Positions 10,920 through 22,299 of a stretch of 64,000 nt of DNA are shown piece after piece. Source of the stretch: Riptortus pedestris. Lineage: Eukaryota; Arthropoda; Insecta; Hemiptera; Alydidae. The stretch spans positions 136,668,001-136,732,000 of the forward strand of contig CM032232.1 of the NCBI GenBank assembly GCA_019009955.1, given 5' to 3'. Below the pieces are notes generated by a model that searched no databases, was not told where the DNA came from, and worked only from the letters and a program-made list of their open reading frames with translations. Within the stretch, counting starts at the first letter, position 1, and every line of letters begins with the position of its first letter. A program made the translations under genes and the position numbers.

Positions 10920-12798
10920 TTTTAGGGCAAATGTAGAACTGAAAGACGGTTTGACGGTGGAAGAAATTATGCATATTTTAGAGATGAATGAAGACACTTC
11001 AAAATCAGTCTGAAGATGAGGATGGTCAGGTAGAAGTGGCCAGTATTTTCATAACTCCTCCTGAAGTTAATGAACTGACTGACGGTGACAGCGGGGACGA
11101 AAATGAAGGGGGCTTGTTGCTAGATAATTTATCTAGAAATCAGCTTTCTTCTCAAGCAGAAGTAGTTTTGTCTAATAATCAACGCATAGCTTGTGATTAT
11201 GATTTTTCTTCTTACTCAAAGCATCGGAAAAGGAAATGGTTAAGTGGGGATTTGACTAAAATAATTTATACGGCTCAAAATTTTGAAAACAGTAAAAAGG
11301 AATTTGAAAAATATTCTAATCTTTCCCCATTGGAAATCTTTGATCTATTCATAAATAACACTATAATTGACTTCATTATTGATGAAACTAAAAAATACGC
11401 TCTAATGAAAAACTCAACTACGCGCTTCATATACCCCAGGGTGAAATTCCAGCATTCCTTGGCATCCTAATATTATCAGGATATGACTCTTTACCTGGGA
11501 AAAAATTTTATTGGGGCACAATGGAGGATATGAATTGCGAAAAGTGCATGAGAAGAGATAGATTTATACAAATAGGAAAATACATTCATTTTGCCGACAA
11601 TAATAATTTAGATAAAGATGACTGAATGTCAAAGCTTAGACCCCTAATCAATCTATTGAAAGAAAAATTTTCAGAGTGATTCGTCCCTACAGAATATTTA
11701 GCTTACGATGAATCGATGATCAAATATTTTGGACGCCACTCCTGTAAACAATTTTTGCGTGGTAAACCTATCAAATTTGGTTATAAGGTGTGGTGTCTTA
11801 ACACTTCATTTGGTTATTTGGTGGATTTTGAAGTTTATCAAGGAAAAAAAGGGATAAGTCGAAATTCAAAATACGATGAGGTATTTGGAAAGGCTACTGC
11901 ACCTTTAGTAACATTCTTAGACAATTTCAAAGACAGCAAAAAAATTTTTGCATATCAAATATTTACAGACAATTTGTTTACGAGTATGAATTTATTAAAA
12001 CATTTGAAAGAACGAGGGTACGGCGGCACTGGGACAATCCGACAAAACAGAATCCCAAAAGACTGCCCATTACCATCTAAATTTTTTTTACAAAAATATC
12101 CTCGAGGCTCGTACAAGCATACAATTGAAAAAGAAGACGGAATCCTTCTCCGTTCTTGGATGGACAATAACATTGTCACCATAGCATCAACATCTTATGG
12201 CGTTGGGAACTTTTTTACAGCAAAGAGGTATAGCTTTGTTGAAAAAAAGATTATCAACATATCTTATGGCGTTGGGAACTTTTTTACAGCAAAGAGGTAT
12301 AGCTTTGTTGAAAAAAAGATTATCAACATATCTCAGCCAAAAATGGTCAAAATATATAACAGATATATGGGGGGTACAGACCAAATAGATGAAGACGTTA
12401 ACAGATACCGAATAAGTATGAGAAGCAACTAGTGGTACTGGCCGATTCTTACATGGCTTCTTGATGTTACAGTAAATAATGCATGGCAATTGTCGAAGCA
12501 ATCAGGTAAAACAATTACCAATTTGGAGTTTCGGAGATATATCGCTCAATCATATTTAATTAAATATAAGACATCTTTTAAATCTCCCGGTGCTGCAGCT
12601 CCTCACTCTTCAAGATCGACGAGGGTCATAGAAGATGTGCGGTTTGACAAAATGGATCACCTACTTGATGAAGTTCCTAATAAAAAACGAAGACGATGTG
12701 CACAAGAAAATTGTAAAAGTGTAGTGAATACTATGTGCATTAAGTGTAATGTGGGATTATGTGTGAAGTGTAATGTTATTTATCACACCAAAAAATAG
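10920..12798 (+). pseudogene. piggyBac transposase 2, multiply broken
   Basis: Reads from LKDGLTVEEIMHILEM through an acidic segment (DGDSGDENEGG), DDE_Tnp_1_7 with catalytic Asp in YDESMIKYFG, FTDNLFTSMNL and GGTDQIDE, to a C-terminal finger (CAQENCKS..CIKCNVGLCVKC). Breaks: frameshifts near 11020 and 11450, in-frame stops at about 11623 and 11678, and a TAG replacing Lys in the conserved R-K-WYW block (about 12429). A perfect 69-bp tandem duplication (12193-12330) repeats 23 codons in frame. Closest relative in the window is piggyBac 3. Confidence 0.9.
12193..12330 (+). repeat. 69-bp perfect tandem duplication
   Basis: Two identical 69-bp units (12193-12261 and 12262-12330) begin TCTTATGGCGTTGGGAAC. 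The duplication adds exactly 23 codons and keeps the transposase frame. The relative at piggyBac 3 has one copy. Confidence 0.95.
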
Positions 12799-13096
12799 TT
12801 ACTTTCAGTTTAATTTTCAAACCGTAATATTTTTGTTTTCATGTCCTATAATAATAACATTACCTATTATATTAACTGTACAAAACATTCAAGTATTAAT
12901 TACAATGAAATTTTTGGATTTTCAAACTAGGCACTGGAAAGGCCTAGTGTGATATATATGTCACGGGTAGCCCTGGTTCTCTGGTGCAACCAAAATTTTT
13001 TTATTTATTTTTCCCATGTATATTTCAATTATATAAGACAAACCATTGACAAAAAAATGTAAATTGAAAGTAAAAATAATTACCGTCCTTGAAGGG
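12799..13096. other. piggyBac 2 3' region
   Basis: AT-rich 3' part with the palindromic motif at 12947-12964 and a small AGGC..GCCT inverted pair around 12929-12945. No gene. Confidence 0.4.
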
Positions 13097-13100
13097 TTAA

Positions 13101-13558
13101 GCACATGAAGCTCGATTCCTTGGACGGTATCAGAAACGCGCTACAAAATGAGGTCTCTCAGATAGTGGAGACTTTACGGTGTGCGCCACAGACTAGACCA
13201 CAGCTACAACAAACCACGATACCCACAAAAAAGAGACGACTTCTACAGGCCACAACTTAACAACGCCCCCACATTTCCAAACAATATGCCACATTACCAG
13301 CGGCCTAGACATTACGAGCCTACGCCTAGATACAACGATTCTTACAGACACGACAGGCGATTTGACGCAGCACCGTTCAATAGTGAGTCCAGATCAAGTT
13401 ATGACTGGAAATGGCCCCACTGGAAAAGACCACCACAAATGCCGATACCACACTACCCCCAGATGTCCCACAATCAGGACTGGGACACACAAAGACAAAA
13501 TCAATTTTTTAATAGGCCTCGTTCCCCGCCACGACAAGATTCACAAAACACTGTTTGA
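13101..13558 (+). pseudogene. Gypsy gag end / nucleocapsid-like region
   Basis: Starts in the gag C-terminus (HMKLDSLDGIRNALQNE) then, in a different frame, runs through a Tyr/Arg/Pro/His-rich segment (MPHYQRPRHYEP.., SYRHDRRFDAAPF). There is no CCHC knuckle; the basic composition suggests RNA binding, as in gag proteins lacking knuckles. The corresponding part of copy 2 is at 33440-33847. Frame changes and a stop show it is a relic. Confidence 0.65.
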
Positions 13559-13960
13559 CTGTAAGATGAAACCCCTAACGAGTGAACCACATTACAGATG
13601 ATGACAGACTTACAAGACTAGAAACGAGAATGGCATCACTAATGGACAAATTTGATCATTTTTTAGAGAAAAACGGTCCCGAACCACCCCCGAATATTTA
13701 GTCAATTTTACCGAAACCCTTCCACACTTTACGGACAACAAACATATGACATGGTTAATTGACACAGGCTCTGCAAAAAATTATATTACACCATCTTCCG
13801 TAACCGACAAAAGTCAAATTATGTCGGAAGAATTTGTTATCAAGACACCCACAGGTAGAGAAAGAGGAACTCAAGACGTTCATTTAGATGTTTCTCCACT
13901 CTTAGGGTTACATGACAAATTAATAATAAAATTTCATATATTTAATTTTAGTTCTAAATA

Positions 13961-15474
13961 CACTGATGGACAAAATTAACGCACCACCTACATTTCTTCA
14001 AAGGTACCCACTATATTTTAATTTTAACACTAAAAAAAAATTATATAGATAAAATTAGTCATTTAAAAACAAAATTTTATTTTACATTCAGAAAATATGG
14101 TACACATTTTAAAAGAAAAAAAAAAGAAAAATATTCTTCCAAAAGTGAAAATTAAAACTCATGTTTTCAAAAGTCAATAACGGGTATTACCACCCCTGGC
14201 ACGAATAACATCCCTTAAACGCCTTTCCAATGATTTAAAAAGAGTCACTATCAAGTCCTGAGGAATGTTGTCCCATTCTTCGAGAACAGCTGTTTCCAGT
14301 TCCGCAAGGGTGCTAGGACTCGGATTCAGACTTCGTACCAGTTTCTTAAGGTGGTCCCAGACATGTTCGATCAGGTTTAAGTCAGGACTCCGCGGTGGCC
14401 ACACCATGCGCTCAATCCCAACCTCTCTGAGGTAATCATCCATTTGTGATCTGTGTGGTCTGGCATTGTCGTCCATAAACAGGAATCCCTCTCCAATGTA
14501 CGGTACAAATGGCACAACTTGCTCTTCAATTATGTCGTACAAGTACATCTGTTACGTCAGTGACCTTCCTCGCACCACAACCAACTCTGTACGCGCATCG
14601 AACGAAATGCCTCCCCAGAACATAAGTGAGCCACCACGAAATGCCACCTGGGGAGCCATGCAGCATGGGGCGTACCTTTCTCCTGGGCGTCTCCATGTGT
14701 ATACACGACCATCTGAAGATTTGAGACCTACTCTCACTTCATCTGAGAAGAGAACTCTCTTCCAATCTTCCGAAGTCCAATTCACATGGTCTTGAGCGAA
14801 ACGAAATCTGGGCATTTTGTGAGCTGTGGTAAGCAGAGGGACACGGGCAGGATGTCGAGCCCTCAGGTTACCTTCATTGAGCCTTCTCCTAACAGTCCTG
14901 CTGGAGATCGTCAAATTTCGGGTTTGCCTAATGAGATTTCCAATTTCATTTCCAGTAATACTGCGGTTTCGCAGAGCCTGTAGCCTGATGTACCTATCGT
15001 CTATTGCTTCTGTGCACCTAGGCCGACCCTGGCCTTCTCTTCTAGCATGTTGTCCAGTTTCTCTAAAACGCTTTAGAGCTCTTCCGATTGTTGTATGATG
15101 AACTCCCCAGCCTTCTTGCAACTTCACGCTGGCTGTATTCTTCCTCTATCAATGTCACTGCCCTAACACAGTCAAACTCACTTAAATGACTTACTCCGAC
15201 CATTAAGAGGGGAAAAAAGTGAGTAGCAACCTAGGTTGTTGAGAAAGAACTAACGAGAACAAGTTTATGAAGGGAAGATATTATCAGTCTAAACCTACTC
15301 TCTGTGGAAATCAGGATTAAAATAATCCTCAAGAGTAAACAAAGCATTATTTATGGTTTATATTCACTCTGTAATCCACTATATACCAATAGATAAAGAA
15401 CACAGAAGCTGGACACAACCAGTTTCATTATAACTTCAAATATTGTAGTGGTGCGTTAATTTTGTCCATCAGTG
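13961..15474 (-). mobile_element. Tc1-like element
   Basis: Inverted repeats start CACTGATGGACAAAATTAAC at both ends, and TA duplications flank them (13959-13960 and 15475-15476). Length 1514 bp. The transposase is on the minus strand. Gypsy copy 2 supplies the empty site: its sequence continues from TTCTAAATA straight into the block found here after the right TA. Confidence 0.97.
14174..15203 (-). pseudogene. Tc1-type transposase (DD34E)
   Basis: ATG at 15203 (minus strand). Paired helix-turn-helix domains: SQREVARRLG..HHTTIGRALKRF and the ITGNEIGNLI..SSRTVRRRL block. Catalytic residues: Asp in LFSDEVRV, Asp in MDDNARPH, Glu in PDLNLIEHVW. A single inserted G near 15113 shifts the frame in the first helix-turn-helix, and one in-frame TAA lies just before QMYLYDII (about 14550). 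Otherwise full length (~340 residues). Two changes only, so this is a fairly young insertion. Confidence 0.93.
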
Positions 15475-15901
15475 TATAATATTTTACTCGGTTTTAAATC
15501 AATGAAAGATTTAAATGTTAAAATAAATTGTGAAAATGGAGAAAATACGTTATTAAATAATATTAACATAATAAAAGGAAAAATTATAAATATTAAACAT
15601 AAACATATGGAGAAACTAGGCAGACCTGCTGAAATAAGGATACATCACACAGATACAATAACTGCAATTACGGAATTAATTAAATACGATCACATGAACG
15701 AAACTTTTAAAAACCGTTTGTTTACTCTACTTTCCAAATATCCCTCAATGATACAACGGGAAGATGAGCCCCTTAAAGCCACAGGCCTTTTAAAACATAA
15801 GATCACACTGAAGACAGATAAACCCATCTATACATTACCGCTACCCATCGAATTTTAAAGAATCAATACAAACCGAAGTCACCAAGTTACTCAAGCAAAA
15901 C

Positions 15902-16417
15902 ATGATTAGAAAAAGCAATTCCCCTTATAACTCACCTTTATGGTTAGTCCCCAAAAAAATGGACTCCAGTGGCAAGCCTAAGGTTCGTATGGTTATAGAT
16001 TACAGAAAAATAAACAGAGAAACAGTTCCTGACAGATTCCCTTTACCCAACATAGAGAACCTCCTCAATAAACTCGACGGAGCCCGGTACTTTTCAGCAA
16101 TAGATCTCGCCTCAGGCTTCCATCAGATTGAGCTGGACGAAGACTCTATTGAGAAAACAGCCTTCAGCACAGACGATGGCCATTATGAGTTCTTGCGTCT
16201 TCCGTTTGGCTTGTGTAATTCTCCCCCCACCTTTCAATGGGCAATGAACATGATGCTCGAAAACGTGCCGAATGCACTTGTGTATATTGACGACATCATT
16301 GTATACTCTAAAGACTTGGACTCTAACCTTACTCATTTGGAAAACGTCTTCAAACAACTGACCCGACACTCACTCACAATACAATTATATAAAACAAAAT
16401 TCCTTCAGACTGAATAA
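15902..16417 (+). pseudogene. Gypsy reverse transcriptase fragment, copy 1
   Basis: RT fingers and palm: WLVPKK, VRMVIDYRKIN, the FSAIDLASGFHQI motif, FLRLPFGLCNSP, and the catalytic VYIDDIIVYS. It polymerises DNA from element RNA in intact relatives. The frame closes at 16417 in the thumb (FLQTE), then a further stretch FLGHIVSAHGLKP is readable before sequence jumps to the envelope-like region. RNase H and integrase are missing. Confidence 0.92.
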
Positions 16418-16591
16418 CCTTTTCTTGGTCATATTGTGTCTGCTCATGGCCTAAAACCGATGCCAGTAAAGATTAATGCAGTATTGATCCCTAAGAGATC
16501 AAAGTACACAAAGACAATTTACAAAGACCGAGGAAAGACTATAAAACACGAAAAAAGCCAATTACCAATCCACACAATCCCTCTGTTTTAG

Positions 16592-17073
16592 ATGGAGATA
16601 CAAATATGGCATCTGGCTCTATGGTTCCTCCAGACACTCCAATATGACGTGACTGACATCTCAAAGACTCCTGATATACTGCCTATCAAACTGCCCGACT
16701 CATATGCTCTCGACAAATATTGACGAATTACATTAATTATGCTCACCTATACACTGAACTTCTGGACATTGAACAACTTCTTCCGAAATTCAAAGACCTC
16801 AAAACGCAGGACATCACAAACCGACTCCTCCAATTTACGAAAAACAAACTTAAAACAATTTTTAATATAAATATTAATTCAAGAAGGAAGCGTGGTATCA
16901 TTAATGGTTTAGGTTCAGCCATTAAATGGTTAACAGCCAATATGGACGCATAGGACAAACAATGCTATGACAATGTAATCAACACGATTCAGACAAACTC
17001 ATACCACATAGAACACAATATCATTGACGTTAATTTAATTCCATGGACAATGGACACGCTACATACCTCACGC
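16592..17073 (+). pseudogene. Envelope-like fragment of an endogenous Gypsy element
   Basis: From ATG 16592 a hydrophobic leader (HLALWFLQTL) resembles a signal peptide. A frameshift at about 16720 leads into a helical stretch, then a basic RRKRG site followed by INGLGSAIKW, as in the furin site and fusion-peptide region of insect errantivirus (baculovirus F-like) envelopes. A TAG stop at 16951-16953 follows, and the copy is cut off by hAT-A. This is an old, truncated copy with frameshift and stop; no functional glycoprotein can be made. Confidence 0.7.
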
Positions 17074-17432
17074 CAGAATTGGGCAGTAGTTAGCTAATTT
17101 CAGTAGTTAACTACTTTTTAACTACTAACTACAAGTAGTTAACTAATTGAGCAATTAATAACTACTAGTTAGTACTTAAAATGTAGTTAACTACTTCTTT
17201 TAACTACAATAATTGTAGTTATTCTTTTAACCCATTAGTGGCCAGGGGACCATAAATGGTACGCTGAGAAAGGAAGTATTAGCTGACTCCCTACACCCCC
17301 TAGGTGTTGCTGGGGCAGATGTCTGAGCATGTAGTGACAGGATAGGCGATAGTGAGGGGATCCTTCCCTCACAGCCCTTGTTTGTCATTCATTTATCTGC
17401 AGGAGCTCACAGGATTGACACCAATTTGCACT

Positions 17433-19477
17433 ATGTCTGGACTTTCTGATGCTGTTGATAAAGAGTAAGTTTTTTTTTGCCTCATATTTTTTTATATGCA
17501 TAGATCTTACTGTTTAGTCTACTAGAATTTTTAAATAATAATTCCATTATAAATTAGCTGCATTTTATTTGTTTATAAAATATTTATAGCAATGAATATT
17601 TAAGTGTACCATAAATGGTACGCAGGGCAGTAATGGGGTCAATTTGTCATTATATGTAGAATGTTTGCCCTTATTGTTATTTTTGCATTATTATTAGGAA
17701 CAAATCATTCTATATAAGATTTTTTATTCTATTTTATTTTTTGTGATATTTTAGAGCTCTTGCCGCATTATTGGGTCATGATGTCACTCTCAAGGAAGCT
17801 CTGGACATTCTTCAAGGAAATGACTGCGGTGTCACAGATATATATATTGCGCCACCTGATGCAAATCTTTTAAGTGACGAGGACTCTGGAGATGAAGATG
17901 AAGGAGGCACAGCTAATAATTTGACTGGTAGGCAATTGTCGGCCACAGTGGAGGTAACAATTCCAAATTTTGACACAGATAAACATGATGAAATAAACTT
18001 CCAAAGAAAACATAAGTGGGTAGAAGGAGATTTAGAATATCATAATAAAGATTTTCCAGTTCCAGATTATTCAAGATATAAAGGAAAGTCTGTAATAGAA
18101 ATGTTTGAGAATTTTTTCGATGACGATATTATTGAATACATAGCATCTGAATCAAATAGCTATGCAATCTTTTTGAATATGCCTATGCCAAATATAACCC
18201 CACAAGAAATAAGGTGTTTCCTTGGTATTCTTATTTTAAGTGGTTATGTACAATTACCATCAAAAAGGATGTTTTGGGAAATATTTCCAGATTGCCGAAA
18301 TATGCTTATTTGTGAAGCAATGAGGAGAAATCGTTTCGAGACAATTTTGAGGTTTATTCACTTTGCTGGTGCTCAACATTTTCAAGAAAATGATAAAATT
18401 TGGAAATTGAGACCCTTAGTAGAAAAATTGAAAAAAAAATTTTCAACAAACTTTGTCCCGGAACAAAACTTATCATACGACGAAAGTATGGTAAAATATT
18501 ACGGACGTCATGGGATGAAGCAATTCATCAGGGGAAAACCCATCAGATTCGGGTATAAAGTATGGAGTTTAAATACTCCGGAAGGCTATCTAATATATTT
18601 TGAAATTTATCAAGGAAAGACAATCAGTCAAGAGGTGGACAAATTCGTTGGGAAAGCAGCATCTCCTCTCATATCTATGATCAATAAATTCCCCTCTTCT
18701 ATTAAAAGGTTGCCATTTAACTTGTATTTTGATAATTTATTTTCGAGTTTTAATCTGCTTAAAGTTTTTAAAAAAAAAAAAAAAAATAATGGAGGTACAG
18801 GGACTATTAGAGAAAATAGAAAACCTAAGGGCTGCCCAATAGAAAATAAGAAACTTTTGATGAAAAAAGAGAGAGGATATTATAAACATATTTTAGACAA
18901 AACTGATGGGACAATACTATGTAAATGGAGAGACAATTCGGTGGTATGCTGCACATCAAATATTTATGGCGTTACCCCTGCTTCAAGCGTAAAGAGATTT
19001 TCTCAAAGTTCAAAAAAATATATTTCGGTGCAGAGGCCTTTACTATTTAGCTCCTACAACAAATATATGGGAGGTACAGACCTCATGGATCAGAACATTA
19101 GTAACTATAGGATATCGATCCGGAATAGAAAATGGTATTGGGCTCTTTTCTCATAGCTTATCGATGCATCCATTAACAATGCCTGGGTACTATACAAGAA
19201 AAGCAACAAAAACATTCCTCAGCTGGATTTTAGATGGGAGATTGTCCAATGTTATTTGAAAAAATATACATCACCACTAAAACATATTGGAAGACCTTCT
19301 GCCCCTCTCCCTGATCCTGTTCGGTATGATCGTATTGATCATTTTATTGAAAAAATTCCTGACAACAGAAGACGGCGCTGTGGCTGGAAAGACTGTTCTT
19401 CAAAAGCACGTACCCAGTGCAAGAAATGTGACGTGGGACTCTGCATTGAATGTTTCATCTTTTATCATACTAAATAG
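17433..19477 (+). pseudogene. piggyBac transposase 3, one nonsense mutation, one intron
   Basis: Exon 1 begins at ATG 17433 (MSGLSDAVDK) and ends at a GTAAGT donor (17465). A 290-bp intron ends in TTTTAG at 17754, and exon 2 continues in frame. Domains: acidic N-terminus, DDE_Tnp_1_7 with Asp in SYDESMVKYYG, YFDNLFSSFNL and GGTDLMDQNIS, then a C-terminal finger (CGWKDCSS..CKKCDVGLCIEC). The only break is TAG at 19154-19156 where relatives have TGG (FSWLID), a single G-to-A change. An A-run codes KKKKK in the core and could be a slippage site. Splicing is inferred from frame and consensus. Confidence 0.93.
17606..17621. promoter_or_regulatory. piggyBac 3 palindrome within the intron
   Basis: GTACCATAAATGGTAC, palindromic apart from the centre, lies inside the transposase intron. 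Matching sites are near the left end (17248-17262) and, as the perfect GTACCATATATGGTAC, near the right end (19655-19670). Likely binding sites for the transposase finger domain. Confidence 0.6.
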
Positions 19478-19808
19478 ATAAAATATTGATAAAATTTAAT
19501 TTAATGTTTTTAAATTTAATATAATTTTATGAGTACATATTGCATTTATGTTGTTTTTAAATTAATTCAGTAATAAATAATGTATTTAATAAGTTTATTT
19601 TTGTTTTTTGCAACTTTTCTAGTATTGACAATTTTGCTTCTATTAGTGCCCAGCGTACCATATATGGTACACCCTCTAACGGGAAGCCTTTAAGTCTGTT
19701 ATTTTTTATTACATTTTTTACATGCATTTTAAGGCAACTGTAGCCTAAATTAACAAAAAAAATTTAAAAATGTAAAAAAAAAAAATAATTCGGGCACTAA
19801 TGGGTTAA

Positions 19809-20538
19809 CTACTAGTTAAAAAAAGTAGAATTTTAACTACTAACTACTAGTTGGTAGTTAACTAAAAAAAAATAATCAATTACCAGGATAGTTAACTACT
19901 ATTGTAATTAACTACTGTATCAGTGAGTTAACTACAAATTCAACTATCAGTTTACTGAACTCTCAGACGAATTCTGAGGTGGTCCTTGTGGAGGGGAGGG
20001 GATTTCTTGTCAAGAAAAAGTCCAAGAAATTCTTGGGTCTTTTCTTCAGAGTTAACAGGGGAAAGAAGTCAAAGGACTGATGGTGGGGGGGGGGGGGTGA
20101 TGGGTAGACTATTAGTCTAATAGTATTAGAGAGGTCATGGATAGAACATTTAAGACTGGTTGTGGGAGAGGGGCTAATCCTAAACCCTTTAATGCTGTAT
20201 ATTCCATCATTATTGTTCGCCGATATTCTCGGCGGACTCGACGAGTCATATGTTTTTATTTAATTAAATATTACCATATGTTTATATAATTAAAATAAAG
20301 TAGTGTTTTCTTTTTGTTGTACTGAGGCAAACGCGTAGTTTTTTATTCTATTAGCTAAGGCCGGTCAGACAACTTGTGAGTAAGCAAACAATTATCTTAT
20401 CTGTTTCTTTCTCTTGTCCTCATCCTTTTCTTCCTGTTGACTACCGAGTTTGTTCTGGTGTGCACTTGTGAGTTGAATATTTCTTTACGCGGGTGCTGTT
20501 GAATTTTCAATTGTCTTTAAGTGAATTCATTCATTAAA
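19809..20538. other. hAT-A left interior
   Basis: The rest of the TAGTTAACTAC array (to about 19960), then a G-rich run near 20085 and the probable leader of the hAT-A gene. No other ORF. Confidence 0.5.
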
Positions 20539-22299
20539 ATGAGTGCCCGTAGCAATGACATGATGGATCAGGACACCATTCACTCACCTCCCTCAACTTC
20601 TAATTCCGTTACAAATATGGAAATTAATTCCAGCATACATTCAGAATCGAGGGATAGTGATAGTGAATCTAACGCAAACGGAAGCCCTTCATCAGGTCAA
20701 TACATTATGACGATTGTCGATGAACATTTTTTTAAACTAGTTAGCGATAAATGTACGCCTTCCAAAGTCGCGGTATTTTGCCAAAGATGTGAGCCCCAAC
20801 AAAAAGAAATAAAGGGGCACAGAAATTCATCTTCCAATTTTTTAACACATTTGGAAAGGAAACATGGAAAATCGACAGTAAAAGAATTTCAAGAATATGC
20901 AAAAACAAAAAAAATGCAACTGTTACGAAGCCATAGTATTCAGCGGAAGCATATTTCTTTACCTAAAATTAAATTGACCCAGGAAGAATTTCAGTCGCAA
21001 ATTTGTAAGTTTATTTTAAGTTCCATGATTCCCTTCTGTGTCGTCGAGAATGAGTTTTTCAGTGACCTTTTGGAAAGTCTTAGTATAAGCAGTTATGGAC
21101 TAAAAATTCCCAGCCGGTGTTCTGTTGTTCAGACATTTGAAGAACTATATGAAAAAAATAATTCTGCTCTACGGGAATTACTTAGTAACAGGGACAGTAT
21201 TTGCACGACTGCTGACATTTGGTCGGGTAAGAGAAGGAGTTTCATTGGAGTCACTGCCCACTGGATCACACAAAATTATGAGAGAGAGTCGGCAGCTTTA
21301 GCTTGCAAGAGGTTCAAGAGTACACACTCCTTCGACAGGATAGCACATCTTCTACATGAAATACACTTAGACTTTGGACTAAGCTCTTCAAAATTAGTAG
21401 CAACTGTGACGGATAATGGGTCAAATTTTATTAAAGCCTTCAAGAAATTTGGGGTTGATCAATCATCAATAGATATGACCAGAGAAACTATTTTTCTTCC
21501 TGAAGATGACGAGATTAGAGATGATGATTCGACAACTGATGAAGAAGAATCTACAACAGGTGTAACTGGGCGAGAATTGGACCGAAAAAAGTTCCCGAAG
21601 CAATGGACAGTCTCTTGCCAAATCATCTTCGATGCTGTTCCCACACATTCAATCTATGTGCAGTGTCTGAAGTACAGAAAGAAATGAAGAAGTATCCTTC
21701 AATGTCTCAGCGTCACACTTCTGTTATGGCCAAATGTAATTTTGTGCTCAAGACCAAAATCGGCAGAGATAGTTACGGATGTTTTAGGACATACATTGTC
21801 TAGGCCTGGAGACACGCGTTGGAACTCTTTATTTGATGCAATGAATCAAATTGTAAAAATCAAAGACAAATGTTCCGTACTATACCGACAGTTGAATGTC
21901 ACACACAATTTGACCTGCAACGACTTTTTATATCTTGAAGAATATATAACAATTTCCACTCCTTTAGCCGAGTTGCTAGACATACAAGGAGAAAAAAATA
22001 TTTTCTTCGGCTTACTTTTACCTTCATTGTTGTCCCTTCTGAAAAAATTACAAGATTTAAGAAAAAAACCGTGGATGTATTGTGAACCCCTTATAGAAAT
22101 CTACATTTCCAGCATCGAAGAAAGGTTTGGACATTATTTAAGTATTAGTTCAAAAGCAGCTGAAACAGCAGCTATTGCAGCGCTATGTCATCCAGTATTA
22201 AAAAAGAGGTGGTTTTCATACATGGACAGCACCTATCAGGTCAGATTAGAGCACCTTTTGAAGACAGCAGTAATGAAACACATTAGAGTCGACTCATAG
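20539..22299 (+). pseudogene. hAT-A transposase (Ac-like)
   Basis: ATG 20539 opens a Ser-rich N-terminus, then a BED-type finger (FCQRC..FLTHLERKHG). The RNase H-like domain has the first Asp in TTADIWSGKRRSFIGV and the second in TVTDNGSNFIKAF, an acidic loop (DDDSTTDEEES), then CSHTFNLCAV and the diagnostic hAT block RPGDTRWNSLFDAM. Two frameshifts (about 21600 and 21745) interrupt it. A stop at 22297-22299 precedes the C-terminal dimerisation block, which is not recognisable in 22300-22620, so the 3' end of the gene is lost or too decayed. Confidence 0.85.

Larger units (their letters stand above)
10719..13100 (+). mobile_element. piggyBac element 2
   Basis: Right end TTAA at 13097-13100 (inward CCCTTCAAGG). 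It is a real junction: the flank GCACATGAAGCTCGATTCC is Gypsy gag, and the same gag in copy 2 (near 33460) carries TTAA at that spot without an insertion. The left end is placed at TTAA 10719-10722 but its first bases (CCAGTGTGACG) do not match the right end, so it is probably truncated. A palindromic motif lies inside each side (10726-10745 and 12947-12964). Confidence 0.65.
13746..15858 (+). pseudogene. Gypsy protease and linker, split by Tc1
   Basis: The first part (13746-13958) has the retropepsin active site WLIDTGSAKNYI. The rest of the domain (NILLGFKSMKDL) and a linker to RT resume at 15477-15858, after the Tc1 insertion. Copy 2 shows the uninterrupted site at about 34268. The protein would cleave the Gypsy polyprotein. 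It is inactivated by the insertion and by the stop before the RT segment. Confidence 0.8.
13101..17073 (+). mobile_element. Gypsy element copy 1 (partial, with Tc1 insertion)
   Basis: Contains, in order, the gag end and nucleocapsid-like region, protease, reverse transcriptase, and an envelope-like fragment. Integrase, RNase H and both LTRs are absent. The left edge is the piggyBac 2 TTAA junction and the right edge the hAT-A end. Up to about 16380 it matches copy 2 (33460-35160) closely. A Tc1 element interrupts the protease region at 13961-15474. Confidence 0.8.
17227..19808 (+). mobile_element. piggyBac element 3, near complete
   Basis: TTAA at both edges (17227-17230, 19805-19808) with ends starting CCCATTAGTGGCC and CCCATTAGTGCCC. 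Length about 2.58 kb. It is inserted in the left repeat array of hAT-A. Three copies of the palindrome GTACCATAWATGGTAC occur at 17248-17262, 17606-17621 and 19655-19670. This is the best-preserved piggyBac in the window. Confidence 0.95.

Noticed and set aside
12187..12501. Minus-strand frame with internal repeated peptide
   Set aside because: The repeat is the shadow of the 69-bp duplication in the plus-strand transposase.
14466..15098. Plus-strand frames over the Tc1 element
   Set aside because: They lie opposite the well-supported minus-strand Tc1 transposase.
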